Positions 11,791 through 22,391 of a DNA stretch of 64,000 bases are shown piece by piece (positions within the stretch are counted from its first letter, which is position 1; every line of letters starts with the position of its first letter). Position numbers and translations under genes: made by a program. Below the pieces are notes generated by a model. It was not told where the DNA came from, did no database searches, and saw only the letters and a list, made by a program, of their open reading frames with translations. Location: positions 372,001 to 436,000 of the forward strand of contig MU400516.1 in assembly GCA_022578965.1 (NCBI GenBank), in the 5' to 3' direction. This DNA comes from Xylaria sp. FL1777 (Eukaryota > Ascomycota > Sordariomycetes > Xylariales > Xylariaceae).

Positions 11791-13849
11791 ACGTCACCGA
11801 GAGTTCTGCCGGCCCCTACCGATAGATGACAATGAATGTACCGCAGTATAGTGATGCAGTATATAGTGTAGGCATCCGTCGGCTGCAAGATGTGGTTACA
11901 CCGACTTTTTCGCTGCTTGCTGGATACCACCTCGGCCCTCTTGGGTATATCTGACCTGCCTACACTACCTACCTGATGAGTGAGTTTTAGAGCACGGAGG
12001 TCCTCGGTCCTTGGCCCTTGGCCCTGGCTGATGAAATTGGCTCACCGCCGTTATGAAGACAGACGACGACGACGAGCAGCCCCTCCTCTAATGCTGTGCC
12101 TGGCCTAGCTGTGCCTACTGCTGCGTATGCCTATACCGCAACGGTTATTGCCGGTGCTGACATGGAGAACGGCGCATGGAGAACGAGCAAAACCTGTCTC
12201 GGATTAAGTCCCTCTTTCATCATGTCGCAGTCAGAAATGGGCGCCCCCCTGCAATGGCGAGGTACTGACCTTTTGTTCCCTGTGCTCTGTAACAGTAACA
12301 TGTACAAGCTGCACAGTAGATGGCGTACGGTCGCACAGAGTAAGAGGATGATGACTGCCCTTGGGCTGATATGCGATATGCAACCACAGCGCCCACAAAC
12401 CTACACCCGCTGGATGCGCCCCCCGGGCGTACTCGTCGAACTTCGCTTGTTCCTTGGCGGCCACGCATAGACTAAGCCCAGCCTCTTCCATTTCCTCTCT
12501 GATTATCTCATTATACTGTTCCCCCAAGACGATCGAGGAGACAGGCTGGCTACTATACCAGCAGATGAGACCATCATACTGTGAGTACCATACAGCATGA
12601 TTGTGACTCTGCGGCATCGTAGCATTGTTTTGTAGACGAATGGCACGCCAAGTCTGTCTGACCTTGGAAGCGAAATGGCCTAATTTTAGGCCCGATCTAT
12701 ATGAATCGGCACTCGCAGAATTCAATCCATCGAGGTGGGGGGAGGGGGCCTAAGCTCAGCGATAAGGAAGGTAATTGAGAATATGAGAATACGCACACAT
12801 AGATAGCTATATAGCATTGATCGAATATAGGTATTCTTGCGATCTGCTATGTTGGACAAGACATGGATAAAGAAGCAGAGCGATTTTAAGTCTTTGGGGG
12901 TGTCTAGGTACCTATCGCTATAGTGTAGTGTACCTAGAGAGCTGAGGGCATATCTTGCCTGGTTGGCTGACCTGCTCATCTTTTACGTCATTCAAATTCA
13001 TTGGCCTCTGGAGGCAACACATTAGAGCCGCAGCGAAATTCGCGTAGAAAATAATCTGTTATTTCGCGTTGCCATTTGTTTGTTTAGGCCTACATCCGGT
13101 GACGGATTGCTAGTGAAATGTCTATTTCCATCCTGACATAAAGCATGTTTATGGCTTTGACATGCCATCCCCTTTTCCAAGTCGAACGGGTCTGTTGTTG
13201 TTGATGATTCGATATGTTCCTTGACCTGGCAAATTTTGCAGCTTAACGCCCTCATGTCGTCCACCCAGGCACACGTGATAAAGATATTGGTAGCCGGACC
13301 TCTGTGTGAACAATCGAAAAAGAATAACAGACATACTCCCCATCCATCTTAACATAGTAGACATGAATCGAACAAGTTTTAAGACTAAGTAAGTACTTCA
13401 ACACTGACAAGTGTAGTGGGGTATCCTTCCATTCGTCGCGTTTCATCCATGCAATCTTGCTCCCTACCAGCCCACCCACAGAGCCTCCACTATGCAACAA
13501 AAAAATTAAAGAGTATGAAGTAGAGAGGCGGAACATATCGCGTGGGCGATGGGGAAAACGTTTAGGAAAAGATCGAGAGCGAATGTCCCGGCGCCTGCCG
13601 ACATGCCGTTGAAACACCGCGGGGAAAACCCGGTCCCGTATACGAGAGAAAAGACCAACTCGCGTCGGCTAGTTCCTTTCAAAAGCAGTATAAAAACAAC
13701 GCTCCGTCATTCCGAGTGACTCCCTCCCATGATTCCCATCTCCCCGAGAAGAGCCAGATACGAAATGGTATAGGCAGTAAGAATCAAATGTGTCGTAACA
13801 TCGTTATAGTTGACAAAGCAGATATTGGTGCGGCGCGAGGCCAGTTGCG

Positions 13850-14782
13850 CTAGCTATCGTCCTCAGCGTCTTCTTCTTCTTCGTCCTCGGGACTTTCTGT
13901 AGTAGTCTTGGCCTTTTTATTGGGCGTTGTTGAATTTGCTTCTGATTTTCTCTTTGAGCCTGTTTTGGCCCCAGTAGACTCTCCGGTAGTGCCATCTTTG
14001 TCCTCGCCTGCAGCCTTATTGCGCTCGATTTCGGCTACTTCTTCTGCGGTGAGGAAACGGCCGCCAGGACCTCTGGGTCGTCGCATGGCATGATTGTGCC
14101 GAGACTCGTGCAAGTAAGGTTTACGACCTTTGCTTGTTAAGCGTAAGGCCTCTTCTAAGCGCTGGCGTGCAACTCGTCTCTTTAGAATGCGGTGGAATTG
14201 TTTTGCATTGACGTAGAGTGGTGACTCTTCCACACCGGCTGCCATTTCTGGAGATTGTGGGGGCTGCATTGTCTGGCCAGGTGGCATAGGAGGCGCGACG
14301 GCCGAGCGAGGGCCTGTGTGATTCATCATCGGCGCATTGGGAACTCCTGGACTCGTGACTTGGCTCATTCGACGTCCAGAAAGTTGGTTAACACTATTCA
14401 TTTGTTGAGGCGAACGGGGATCTCGAGTTTCTTTCTTTGAGCCCGAAGTCATCCTCGGCGAGCTTTGCGTGAGGCTAGGGTCGGACGTCATGTAGCTCGA
14501 GTATCCTGTTCCACCTGCTGCTGCAGCGGTTGCGGCCATCGCAGCGGCCTGGATGCCGTAGTGCATGCTCTGTTGAGGCACACCGTACTGTGTTTGATAC
14601 ATGTTGTGCCCTTGTCCGGCTGCCGAAGTCTGATGTTGTGAGGGAAGAATAGGTGAAGTCTGAACACCGTGCTGGTGTAAGTTGTGACTTGTAGGAGATG
14701 TGATGTTATTCCCAGCACCTGAGCTCGTGTAACCAGAATGCGCCGTCTGTGGTGGTTGCTGGTATTGCGCGTAGTCCATCAT
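13850..14782 (-). CDS. hapB: CCAAT-binding complex subunit HapB (NF-YA/HAP2)
   Basis: A single exon encodes 310 residues from ATG at 14782 ([12 protein letters not shown]). The open frame runs 45 bases further upstream but only from a TTG codon, so the ATG is preferred. Residues ~186-245 are the NF-YA core: the subunit-association helix '[20 protein letters not shown]' and, after a short linker, the CCAAT-contacting segment '[20 protein letters not shown]'. The N-terminal half is Q/S/P-rich, typical of the activation region. The C-terminus carries a bipartite basic nuclear-localisation-like signal (KRKSEA...NKKAK) and an acidic tail. HapB joins HapC and HapE histone-fold subunits to bind CCAAT and controls iron, redox and general transcription. 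It stands alone, with ~6 kb of non-coding DNA upstream. Confidence 0.96.
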   Translation of the reverse strand: MMDYAQYQQPPQTAHSGYTSSGAGNNITSPTSHNLHQHGVQTSPILPSQHQTSAAGQGHNMYQTQYGVPQQSMHYGIQAAAMAATAAAAGGTGYSSYMTSDPSLTQSSPRMTSGSKKETRDPRSPQQMNSVNQLSGRRMSQVTSPGVPNAPMMNHTGPRSAVAPPMPPGQTMQPPQSPEMAAGVEESPLYVNAKQFHRILKRRVARQRLEEALRLTSKGRKPYLHESRHNHAMRRPRGPGGRFLTAEEVAEIERNKAAGEDKDGTTGESTGAKTGSKRKSEANSTTPNKKAKTTTESPEDEEEEDAEDDS

Positions 14783-17700
14783 TATTGGCGATGGATGGCG
14801 CGCGAACTGGCGGCGAGGAACTTGCAATATCCGGGTCTCGATATCCCTGCTTCTTTCGATCTTAGAGATGGCTCTCTGAGTCTAATCTTCCAATTCGGTT
14901 GTTGCCGGTAGGTTTGTGCCGAAATATCTGTGTATAGCTATTGCCTTGCAGCAGCCGTCGTTAGATCGTTCTACGCCTGGAGATAAAGGGTGGGATGGTT
15001 GACTGGTATAGGGCAACGCGTTGGGAGGGTCTTTCGTCACTTGGGTAGCCGCGATGAGGTAGGCTTGGATGCGACCCAATCTATTGGATATGCGTGGATG
15101 CGCTGGCACTAGGTGATGTGGTAGGTGCACGCAGGTGGCCGGCCTCTACGGCATATGCAAGTTGAATGGCTTTGCGGGGCGGGCCTCCTCGTACCTCAGA
15201 TCTTTAGGCTTAAAAAGAAGCAAGACGACCACGTGAGTACTCGGCGATGTGCAAGGCTACTTGAACAGTCCAGTACAGCACCAATGACGAATAGTTCTGG
15301 TCTGGCGAAACAGCTCTCAAGGTCTTGATTTCCAGAGCTTCTGTCAACGGCTATTTGATTGTGGGGATCTGTCCAACCAGAGGCATTAGACACAGTGTAT
15401 TAAGTATATGAGGGAAGCTCAGACGACGCGAGGGGGCGGGGGGGTGAGCAACAGTGCTGGTTCTTTCGCGCTGGACCACTACTTGATGCGCTGGCATGCA
15501 TGACGGAATATGCACGAGCCAGGCCCACCCTGTCGACCAGCTCAGCGCGACTCAAGGACCAACATCTGGACCGGCCGTCGCGCAAGGCGAAGCAGACCCT
15601 GCCCGACAAACGGGGCCTGACGGTTAGGGCAAGAGTCGGGCTGCAAAGAACTAGAGCAGAGGTATGCTTTGGAACATTTCAAGCCTCGGACAAGGGTGAT
15701 TGGCTAGGGAGCGCATGGCATACAGTTCTCCCACAGGTTGGACAACACATGGATGTCTCATTTTGGGAGGTAATGGAGCACTTGGCCACACCAAAGGGAA
15801 GAGGGTGTGGATGAGAAAAAGGGACAAGGAAAGAAAAGGGAAAGGCCCGATGCGAGTTACGCAAGAACGGATGGATGGTGCCCTAGGTGGAGGAGTTTGC
15901 GACTTGAAAGAGGGTATATCCAATCGTCACATTGCCTTAGTGGGCGAAGGACGAGTTGGCATGGCACTTGGTGGTGTGTGCATGTATCGTTGCAGACGAG
16001 CAGATGGGGAAATGGAAGTGGTGGTAGGTGGATTGGTGTGTAAGAAAGTAGGGAAAAGTGCATACCTTTTTTCAAACGAGTTCCCGAGTGCTTGGATTCA
16101 CCCTGTGGGTTGCCAAACTGGTGGATGTCTAGGCCGTCTTAAGATAACACGTTAGCTGGGCCACAAAGAAGCAGAGCACAAGCAGGTAGGGTACAGTCAA
16201 GCACGACGGCAACGGCAGAAGAAATAAGGACAGGGAAGGAATCAGATCAGCATTAGACGGCGCCTGTCCTTGTTCAAGTTGACATGGCCAAGAGCACTGC
16301 AGTGAGTACCGGGTACATCTCGCAGTCGCATCTTTAGCAAAGCAGCACACAGTCAAGCACGTCTAGGCAGCACAGCACCGCAAGCACTTGCGGGCAGGCC
16401 GTGACAGCGAAGCACATGTAAGACAGAGAGACAGTAATAGGTACTTGAGCAGACGGGAGTCGGTACCAGCGAGCCGGGGTGGTGGTGGCTCGGGGGATTG
16501 CGTAGGGCGGGCGGAATGCATTCACCCACTTACCTACTCCTTGTAGAGTGTAAGTCACCGCGTTTGAGGGGTCTAAATGAGTGACGATCACCGAGACAGA
16601 CACAACAAAGCTTTGATTGATCAAGCACTAGCAAGATGAAATGAACGTAGTCCGCAGACAGTCTCAATCACCTGATAGACAATACCAAGGCAATAGCCAA
16701 TGACGACGGTGAGAGTTGCTCTGCCGGCAGTGATAGGTCTCCTGAACCTCGTCGCAAAGAGGGTCAAATAATTGGTGATTTGTTGGGTAGGAGGAAGGGT
16801 GGGTTATGGTTGTGGGTTGTCGGGTTTCTCCAGGACCCTAGTGTTCCATCTTTTGCGCTGAGCCGCTGACTGGCTGAAGGTGGTCAAAAGAACCCCGGGG
16901 CTGGAGTCCCATCAAGATGAAAGAGATAGATAGATAGTATGGGGTATCGTATAATGACAAAAAAGAGCTAATACCAAAAGGACGCAAAAAGCCTCTGGGA
17001 CCAACTGACACGAGATAAAGGAAGGATGGTAGTGGAATACAACAACAACAATGAGATAGATAGTGAACGTATCAGCAGCTTACCTAGGTATTTACTCGGC
17101 AGGAATAGTCGGTAGGAACACTGCCTATACTGCCTATGGGTACTGGTATACTTAGGTAGTAGGCAGGCGGGTAGTTTGTTTATTGGGGCAGGTTAGGTAG
17201 GTTAGGTGGTTGTATGCGGGACAAAGATGCCTGGGTTATAGGGCTGCGAGTTGTCGCAGGCTCGCGTCGCAGTGACGTTGTGGCACCTGGGTTTTTGACC
17301 AAGGCTTTTTTTGGCGCGTGGTTGACAGACAGACAAGGTGCTGCTGCTGTAGCCCAAAACCTTGTGCAACCGCTGCGTTACAGTCTGTCCCTGCAGGCAG
17401 ACTGGAGAAATGGGGGAAGGGATCGACTAGGGATTTTCTATCCTCTTCTTCTCTTGGGACTGCAACAAGCTGGTTGTTTGTCTCTATCAGATGATGAGAT
17501 TAGATAGACCGATACAACACGGCACGATACGCGTGTGCGACGATGAGGCGGCGATTGGCGTAATGGCGCGTTCCCACACACAAGTTGCTGCTGTTGCTGT
17601 TGTTGTTACTGCTGCTGCTACTGCACAGGCTCTATCTACCGTATCTGTGCTGTGGCCTTGCCTGTAGTAGGTAATCGCTAAGAATGCGGCAATAAGCATA

Positions 17701-20700
17701 CAGCGCCGGTGCTGGACAGAGTTCCGACCAAGAACGCAATCCAATTGACGGATCGCAATAGGCCACCGTGAATGGCTGGATCTGATTTGGCGAACGAGGG
17801 TGTTAAGTTTCAGGAATACCTAGACGAATGGATAGAGGTATCGCTGGGGGGGAAGCTCGTCTTGTGTAGGATGAAGAAGAGAAACTCGCAATTGATTCGA
17901 TGGAATTTCGCAACTGGTGGACCGAGGCGAGTGAGGGCAGATTGATTGGTGAAAAATTAGCAGAAGCGAGTGAAATTTCGAAGAAAAGGCAATGAGGGGC
18001 CGGGTGCTTTAATGGGGCGCCCTTTTTGACTAATCAGCAGCCCTGCTGAAATCTTGGTGTGGGGCTTGAAAAACAGATCTGCATTGAAAGTACTGCCGGG
18101 AGGTGCCTCGAGTACTGTCGCACGCCACTCTTAGTAGGACAGTTACCCAATCCATCCTTCCGACCCGAGCCACTGTACTTAGGTACACAATTATGTACCA
18201 TATACATTGGCACACGGAGACCTGGGCATACCTACATAGGTATACCCAGGCCTATATGGTAAGTAGGCAGTACCTGTACCTAGTAGGTAGCATGTACTTT
18301 GGGTCTTTCATAATTCATTTGTTCATACAATACCTACAGTAGGTACATTACTAGTAGTACCTCTGAAGGTACCTTATCACCTTACGCTTATCCACTCACC
18401 ACTATATGTACACTACAGGGCACTTATACAGGGCTTGCCAAGGGAGCGGGTTCTGGGGGAGGCTAGCAAAACCATCCCCAGCAGGTTTTTGGCCACCGAC
18501 ACCTCTCCAAGCGCCGCCAACGCATCGCTTCTAACCCGTCACATCACCGCCTGTCCGATTGCGACGCACATCATCATCATCATCATCATCATTATTATTA
18601 TTATCACCACCCTTTATTCACTTGTTTGCTTGCTCACTTAACGTATTCCGCACACGAGAAAGAGCTCCAGGTGTAGTTGTGGTGCTCTTCCGCATTGTCT
18701 ACCTGTCGAAGAGTCAAATTTCCCCACTTCGCTGCTTTCCCCCGACCCTCGCACCCCGGGACCGGCATATTGCTATTATGTTGCTAGTCTACCTAAGCCC
18801 ATACTGCTGTATCTATTTAGGTACGCAGTAGGTGATCCATATACATATAGTATATCTAGGCAGTCTAAACTGGTACCATGTTAGTAAGTATTTGTGCACA
18901 CCGTATTGATATCGGTACCATGCTTAGGCTGGCTGGCTGGCTGGCGTCGGCGATGCTTGAGCAACACACACAGCCGGCTTCTTTTCGGGCATCAATCTTG
19001 CTCGTTCCCATGACATTACCTGCCGTCCCACAACCGTAGCCACGGACGTACCTAATTTGTGCCGCATGCCTGCTTCTTCCCTCCGGTTGTATACTAGAAG
19101 ATCCTACTTTGGCGATGGCACGGAAGGATACATTTGTATGCTGGAAGTGTCGTATGACTTGGTACATTCTCTTGTGCTAATATAGGCGTCAATGCTTGTT
19201 GCTATTAGTCGTACGTTGGTCAGCAGAACTGATGGAACATGCTTCCCCGCCGGTTTTGCTGGTGGCTGGGAAAATCTCATCAGCCACCTCATTAGCGTCC
19301 AGCCCTGTGAGATAGCGCCTGTTTTCCTGTAAACTATTGTTGCCTAAGAAGCTTGGTTATCATCATGTTATTTGCTGTAGTGCAATGGATGAGGTAATTT
19401 GACCTACACACAGATTTATGTTAGTGTCGCGATAGTCTTATTCACGAAGAATCGCATAATTATTGCGCATTGAGCCCCACTAACCATCGTGACCTTAACA
19501 GGCAACCCTTAATCTCTGCTTTTCCCTTGCACAAGACATATAGGTTGCAATAGTATAGCCCCGAAGTATACTCTTATAGTATAGAAAAACTCAGATAAGG
19601 TCGTTACGATTTCTTCATCGCAAGCTGGCCTACTGCAACCACCAGACTTGAGCCATTCCCAATTTATTTGAACCAGAGTACCGGGTGCATAATCTACCAT
19701 ACTACTACGTTGAGCGTGTAGTGCGACTTTACTTGGGGGAAACCGTGTGCTGCATCCCAACCTATAAACAACGCCCGAACCTAGCATATATTGGCCCATC
19801 TTTTATCATTGAGTCTTCATACGATCATATCCGAGGCACTTGTGGATTTTGAATGCGCATATTGCAGTAGTTTGTCTCCCATTGTTTAAACCAAGATGCA
19901 GTAGCGAATAGGTATTACGTCAATCTAGGCGTGCGCATAGCGAAGCACAGCATTTCCAGGAATTTCCTGTGTATCCTCAAGTTGCCGACTGTATCACGTT
20001 CGCGAATTTGCTCCGGGCTAGCCCACGGCTAGGCCGAGAAATATTCGTCTAAGTAGACATGTCTATTCTCTCATTTCGAGAGCATGAGGATATGGATCTC
20101 GCTTAGGTAGCTTAGGACGACAGCTATCAACTTTGAAAGTTTGCATCCCGCACTATCCCTTGTCCCTTACATAGGGTAATAATAACTAGGAGCTCTTGTC
20201 ATCCCTTGAAACTCGGGTTGGTGAGGGGATGCTTGCGTGTGTTAGCATAGGCAACCGTCAGCGTAAGAATTCCTATCACATCGGAGATCCGAGAAATCTG
20301 ATGACCTATACTAAGTTCATTTTTGGACAACCCCGAGTTACCCAAGACCATGGAGATAACAAGGGGCTGAAGTGGGTGATTGTTGCACTGTTAGTCCCTT
20401 GCATGATCCGACAAGGGAGATCATTCCTGCCAATGAGCATTGCACAACTTTTGAAGCCTCATCATGTAGAGACATAGTTGAGTGTCATATTGAGGCACTT
20501 CATAATGAAAGATATAAATGCCTAATACGAGGTTAATAAAACGTAAACTTTGGTTGTGTCGCTAACTGGGTAGTTTCCCAAGGGATGGTACGTGTTGAAA
20601 TCATGCAAGGAAAGTTCTCAAATGTACTGATAAGTATACCTAGGTATGTAGTTCGATTAATATTTTGACTGCTTAAATATGCCATTGCATGAAATCGTAA

Positions 20701-20970
20701 CTTTAAGTTGGGATACCTACTAGATTGATGCTGTTTGAGCGGGGTGATAAGATAAGCCAAGAGGAATCACGATGCCTATTTTTGATGAAAGCAAAGTGTC
20801 ACGTGACCATAACCACCACCGAGTGCCCCACTTTCCTGTAGATACCTGACCTGTTTGTACCTTCACGAGAGCCAATCTAAAAGTAAATGGCATAGGTCTG
20901 AACCCAACGCTGAAATCTACCAAAGCTAAGCACTTGTTCAGCTATCTGGCCCTCTAGTATCTATGACAAG
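14783..20970. other. 6.2-kb gene-poor region between hapB and LSM2
   Basis: This region lies between the divergently transcribed hapB (minus) and LSM2 (plus) and must hold both promoters and the hapB 5' leader. ATG frames such as 15700-16155 (plus) and 20196-20477 (plus), and the 96-codon open frame 19509-19799 (minus), lack any family signature and are not called. The sequence is rich in AGGTAGGT/ACCTACC strings, CAA/ATC microsatellites and ACCTAGGT palindromes (17082 and 20638). A multi-exon gene made of very small exons cannot be excluded. Confidence 0.45.
18570..18604 (+). repeat. ATC/ATT trinucleotide microsatellite
   Basis: About eight ATC units run directly into about four ATT units, a compound trinucleotide repeat in non-coding DNA. 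Confidence 0.9.
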
Positions 20971-21947
20971 ATGTTGTTCTTCAGGTGAGGATTTTCTTGA
21001 ATTTTATTCGATTTTTCCCCCGTCGCAACTCCAGAGATTTTTCATTGGCCGTTCCGTCATGCCTGCAAACATAGCCGGGATATACATTGCGGCTCTCAAA
21101 CCCAGTATATCAACCTGGCAACCTCCAGTGTACAGCTGTGTCTTCCGGCACAGGTCAATATATTCTCAGACCTGTCGTGTCTTCTCGTGTTTAAGGATAA
21201 TTGCCTGGTAGCAGCCCGGCATTTCAAGCCTGAATTCACATAGTCACTCCATGATGTGATCTTGGCTGGGCCCTAGGCGTTGTCCTTGAATACTCTGAAG
21301 CCCACTTGCCATCTTCAAACGAGATATCCACTAGCCTAGCATTATAAAATCTACAGGGCTGGTGTCATTGTCATTATATTACCTTACTTTCAACGCTGTA
21401 TTTTCCTTTCAATGATGAGATTCCACACAGCTTGCTGCACCATCTGATACTAACGAACTCAAACACGCAGCTTCTTCAAGACGCTCATCGATCATGAGGT
21501 GACAGTCGAGCTCAAGAACGACATACAGATCCGGGGTACTCTTAAGAGCGTTGACCAATACCTCAACATCAAGCTAGACGACATCCAGGTCGTCGACGAG
21601 CTCAAGTATCCGCATCTAGTACGTCTGAAACCTTCGCCAAACTACCCACGCCCTAGCTCATCTCTACCAACCTCTCCCACCCTTTCCTTCATCATGTCCT
21701 CCGTAGTAAATCTAATGAATTGCATACTAACTCACCCCTAGAGTTCCGTCAAAAACGTCTTCATCCGCGGCTCCGTCGTGCGATATGTACATCTGCCAGC
21801 CGCTGCAGTAGATGTCCCGCTCCTAGAGGACGCCACGAGAAGAGGTTAGTGACAGCACAATTTCCCGAATACTAATCAGCCGAAATCGAGCTCTTGTCTG
21901 ACGCCATCATTACAGAAGCCGCGAATCAGGCTGGAAAGGGGAAGTGA
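20971..21947 (+). CDS. lsm2: U6 snRNA-associated Sm-like protein LSm2
   Basis: Four exons: 20971-20984, 21471-21618, 21742-21844 and 21916-21947, giving 98 residues. The protein begins MLFFSFFKTLIDHEVTVELK and carries the Sm1 motif ('IQIRGTLKSVDQYLNIKLDD', residues ~24-43) and the Sm2 motif ('NVFIRGSVVRYVHLP', residues ~59-73), with the usual LLEDATRREAANQ tail. LSm2 is part of both the LSm2-8 ring, which binds the U6 snRNA 3' end in splicing, and LSm1-7, which promotes cytoplasmic mRNA decay. The first exon is 14 nt (ATG TTG TTC TTC AG) and is followed by a 486-nt intron with GTGAGG donor, ACTAAC branch and CAG acceptor. The other introns are 123 and 71 nt. Without that tiny exon the conserved N-terminus would be missing, which is why it was chosen. 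Confidence 0.93.
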
Positions 21948-22391
21948 GGCATCATTGCGTAATCTGAGATCGTACCGTGAGTAGGGAGGGGTAAAGGCGA
22001 TGGAAACCTGCGTTACGTCAAGAAAATAATGACGATTAATGGATGGGAAAAGCGTTTAGACGACTGTGATACCAGCTGATTTTGATGGCAAGGGCACACT
22101 ATGTAACTGAAGATGGCGTGTACGGCATGTCATGCTGGATACACACTCGATGCATTCACTAGAAACCAGAACTGTTAGTGACCGGGTGCAGCTCGTAATA
22201 ACTATGAGCTATTCTAGACACACGTGATTTAATTTATATCGCGCGGCGCCGCAGCCATCAGGCGCTTCTGCTACTGCAATACTCTCTCTAGTTCTATGTT
22301 GGATATGTGGCCATGTGATACAAACTTGACTCATATAAATTTTGTTGATATTTTGCGATATAATTGTCACCGTGTAGTAGCAATAATGAGT
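21948..22391. other. Shared 3' region between LSM2 and PSO2
   Basis: About 440 bases separate the stop codons of the convergent LSM2 and PSO2 genes. It is AT-rich towards 22.3 kb and should hold both poly(A) sites. No gene is visible. Confidence 0.6.

Larger units (their letters stand above)
8911..13849. other. Gene-poor region between the decayed stretch and hapB
   Basis: Nearly 5 kb with no gene I can support. The longest open frames (9418-10017 minus, 11000-11461 plus and 12231-12725 minus) begin at TTG or GTG rather than ATG and show no domain or conserved pattern. The DNA holds poly-T and GACA tracts near 11.66-11.79 kb and CTAGGTACCTA-type motifs near 12.9 kb. The right end should hold the 3' untranslated region of hapB. 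Confidence 0.5.

Noticed and set aside
12231..12725. 164-codon minus-strand open frame
   Set aside because: It starts at TTG, has no family pattern, and an equally long frame lies on the opposite strand.
19509..19799. 96-codon minus-strand frame
   Set aside because: It reads somewhat like protein but has no motif, no homologue that I recognise and no neighbouring exon.
21250..21300. Possible C/D-box snoRNA in the first LSM2 intron
   Set aside because: C-like and D-like boxes occur at a short distance, but there is no terminal stem and no second box pair.
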